A DNA stretch of 64,000 bases from Synechococcus sp. UW69. Lineage in GTDB: Bacteria; Cyanobacteriota; Cyanobacteriia; PCC-6307; Cyanobiaceae. This document shows positions 62,236-64,000 of this stretch, one piece after another (positions within the stretch are counted from its first letter, which is position 1; every line of letters begins with the position of its first letter). A program made the position numbers and the translations under genes. The notes below the pieces were generated by a model. That model was not told the DNA's origin, ran no database searches, and worked only from the letters and a program-made list of their open reading frames with translations. The stretch lies in assembly GCF_900474185.1 (NCBI RefSeq), contig NZ_UCNW01000004.1, positions 1-64,000 on the forward strand. Reading direction: 5' to 3'.

Positions 62236-64000
<1,765 letters not shown>

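Overview
The window is a stretch of chromosome from a marine picocyanobacterium, most likely a Synechococcus of the marine (subcluster 5.1) type. The pointers are a GTG-started psbC overlapping psbD, the pipX-pipY pair, ycf35 (DUF1257) with DUF2997, DUF1823, DUF1997 and DUF3143 proteins, a high-light-inducible protein next to rpoC2, and a biotin cluster that uses a BioK-type esterase. Coding density is very high. Many neighbours overlap by 4 bases, and the background is visibly GC-rich.

Layout. 1-7729: end of psbD, psbC, two trans-sulfuration enzymes, cysK, queA and pdhC (pyruvate dehydrogenase E2). 7713-13704: an AT-richer integrative element of about 6 kb inserted exactly at the 5' end of pdhC. 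It is bounded by a 16-bp direct repeat and carries a tyrosine integrase, a serine recombinase, a DUF4338 (DruA-like) protein, several tiny proteins, a zinc-finger protein and a sulfotransferase cargo gene. 13762-31275: housekeeping genes (YlqD, acyl-CoA/ACP synthetase, lipB, ribosome hibernation factor, deoC, recO, an MFS transporter, a glycosyltransferase, L,D-transpeptidases, acireductone dioxygenase, cobI, proC, sepF, pipY, pipX, ecfT, der, a dihydrouridine synthase). 31272-44417: a cell-surface polysaccharide locus with a GT2-RgpF protein, rmlACDB for dTDP-L-rhamnose, a giant three-domain glycosyltransferase, and a KpsE/KpsM-type exporter whose KpsT-like subunit has lost every ATPase motif. 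44386-49648: DUF1997, fumC, a Ski2-like helicase and a small gene behind a stand-alone terminator. 49645-55660: a BASS-family transporter and the biotin genes bioF-bioK-bioC-bioD plus bioA. 55673-64000: a DUF3143/J-domain pair, rsmG, an aldo/keto reductase coupled to a separate ferredoxin, ycf35, DUF2997, a HEAT-repeat protein, a sodium:solute symporter, rlmN, an Hli protein and the 3' end of rpoC2.

How it works together. The rml genes supply activated rhamnose, the flanking multidomain glycosyltransferases probably polymerise it, and the KpsE/KpsM-like proteins probably export it. The bio genes cover pimelate synthesis (BioC, BioK) and ring assembly (BioF, BioA, BioD), lacking only bioB here. 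The pipX-pipY-sepF-proC block is the usual cyanobacterial nitrogen/PLP/cell-division neighbourhood. The most unusual part is the pdhC-targeting element: it separates pdhC from its upstream neighbour, appears to supply the present pdhC start codon, and holds a compact control region of small overlapping genes, palindromes and a perfect consensus promoter with no obvious gene behind it.

All calls come from reading the sequence. No database search or numerical composition analysis was run.
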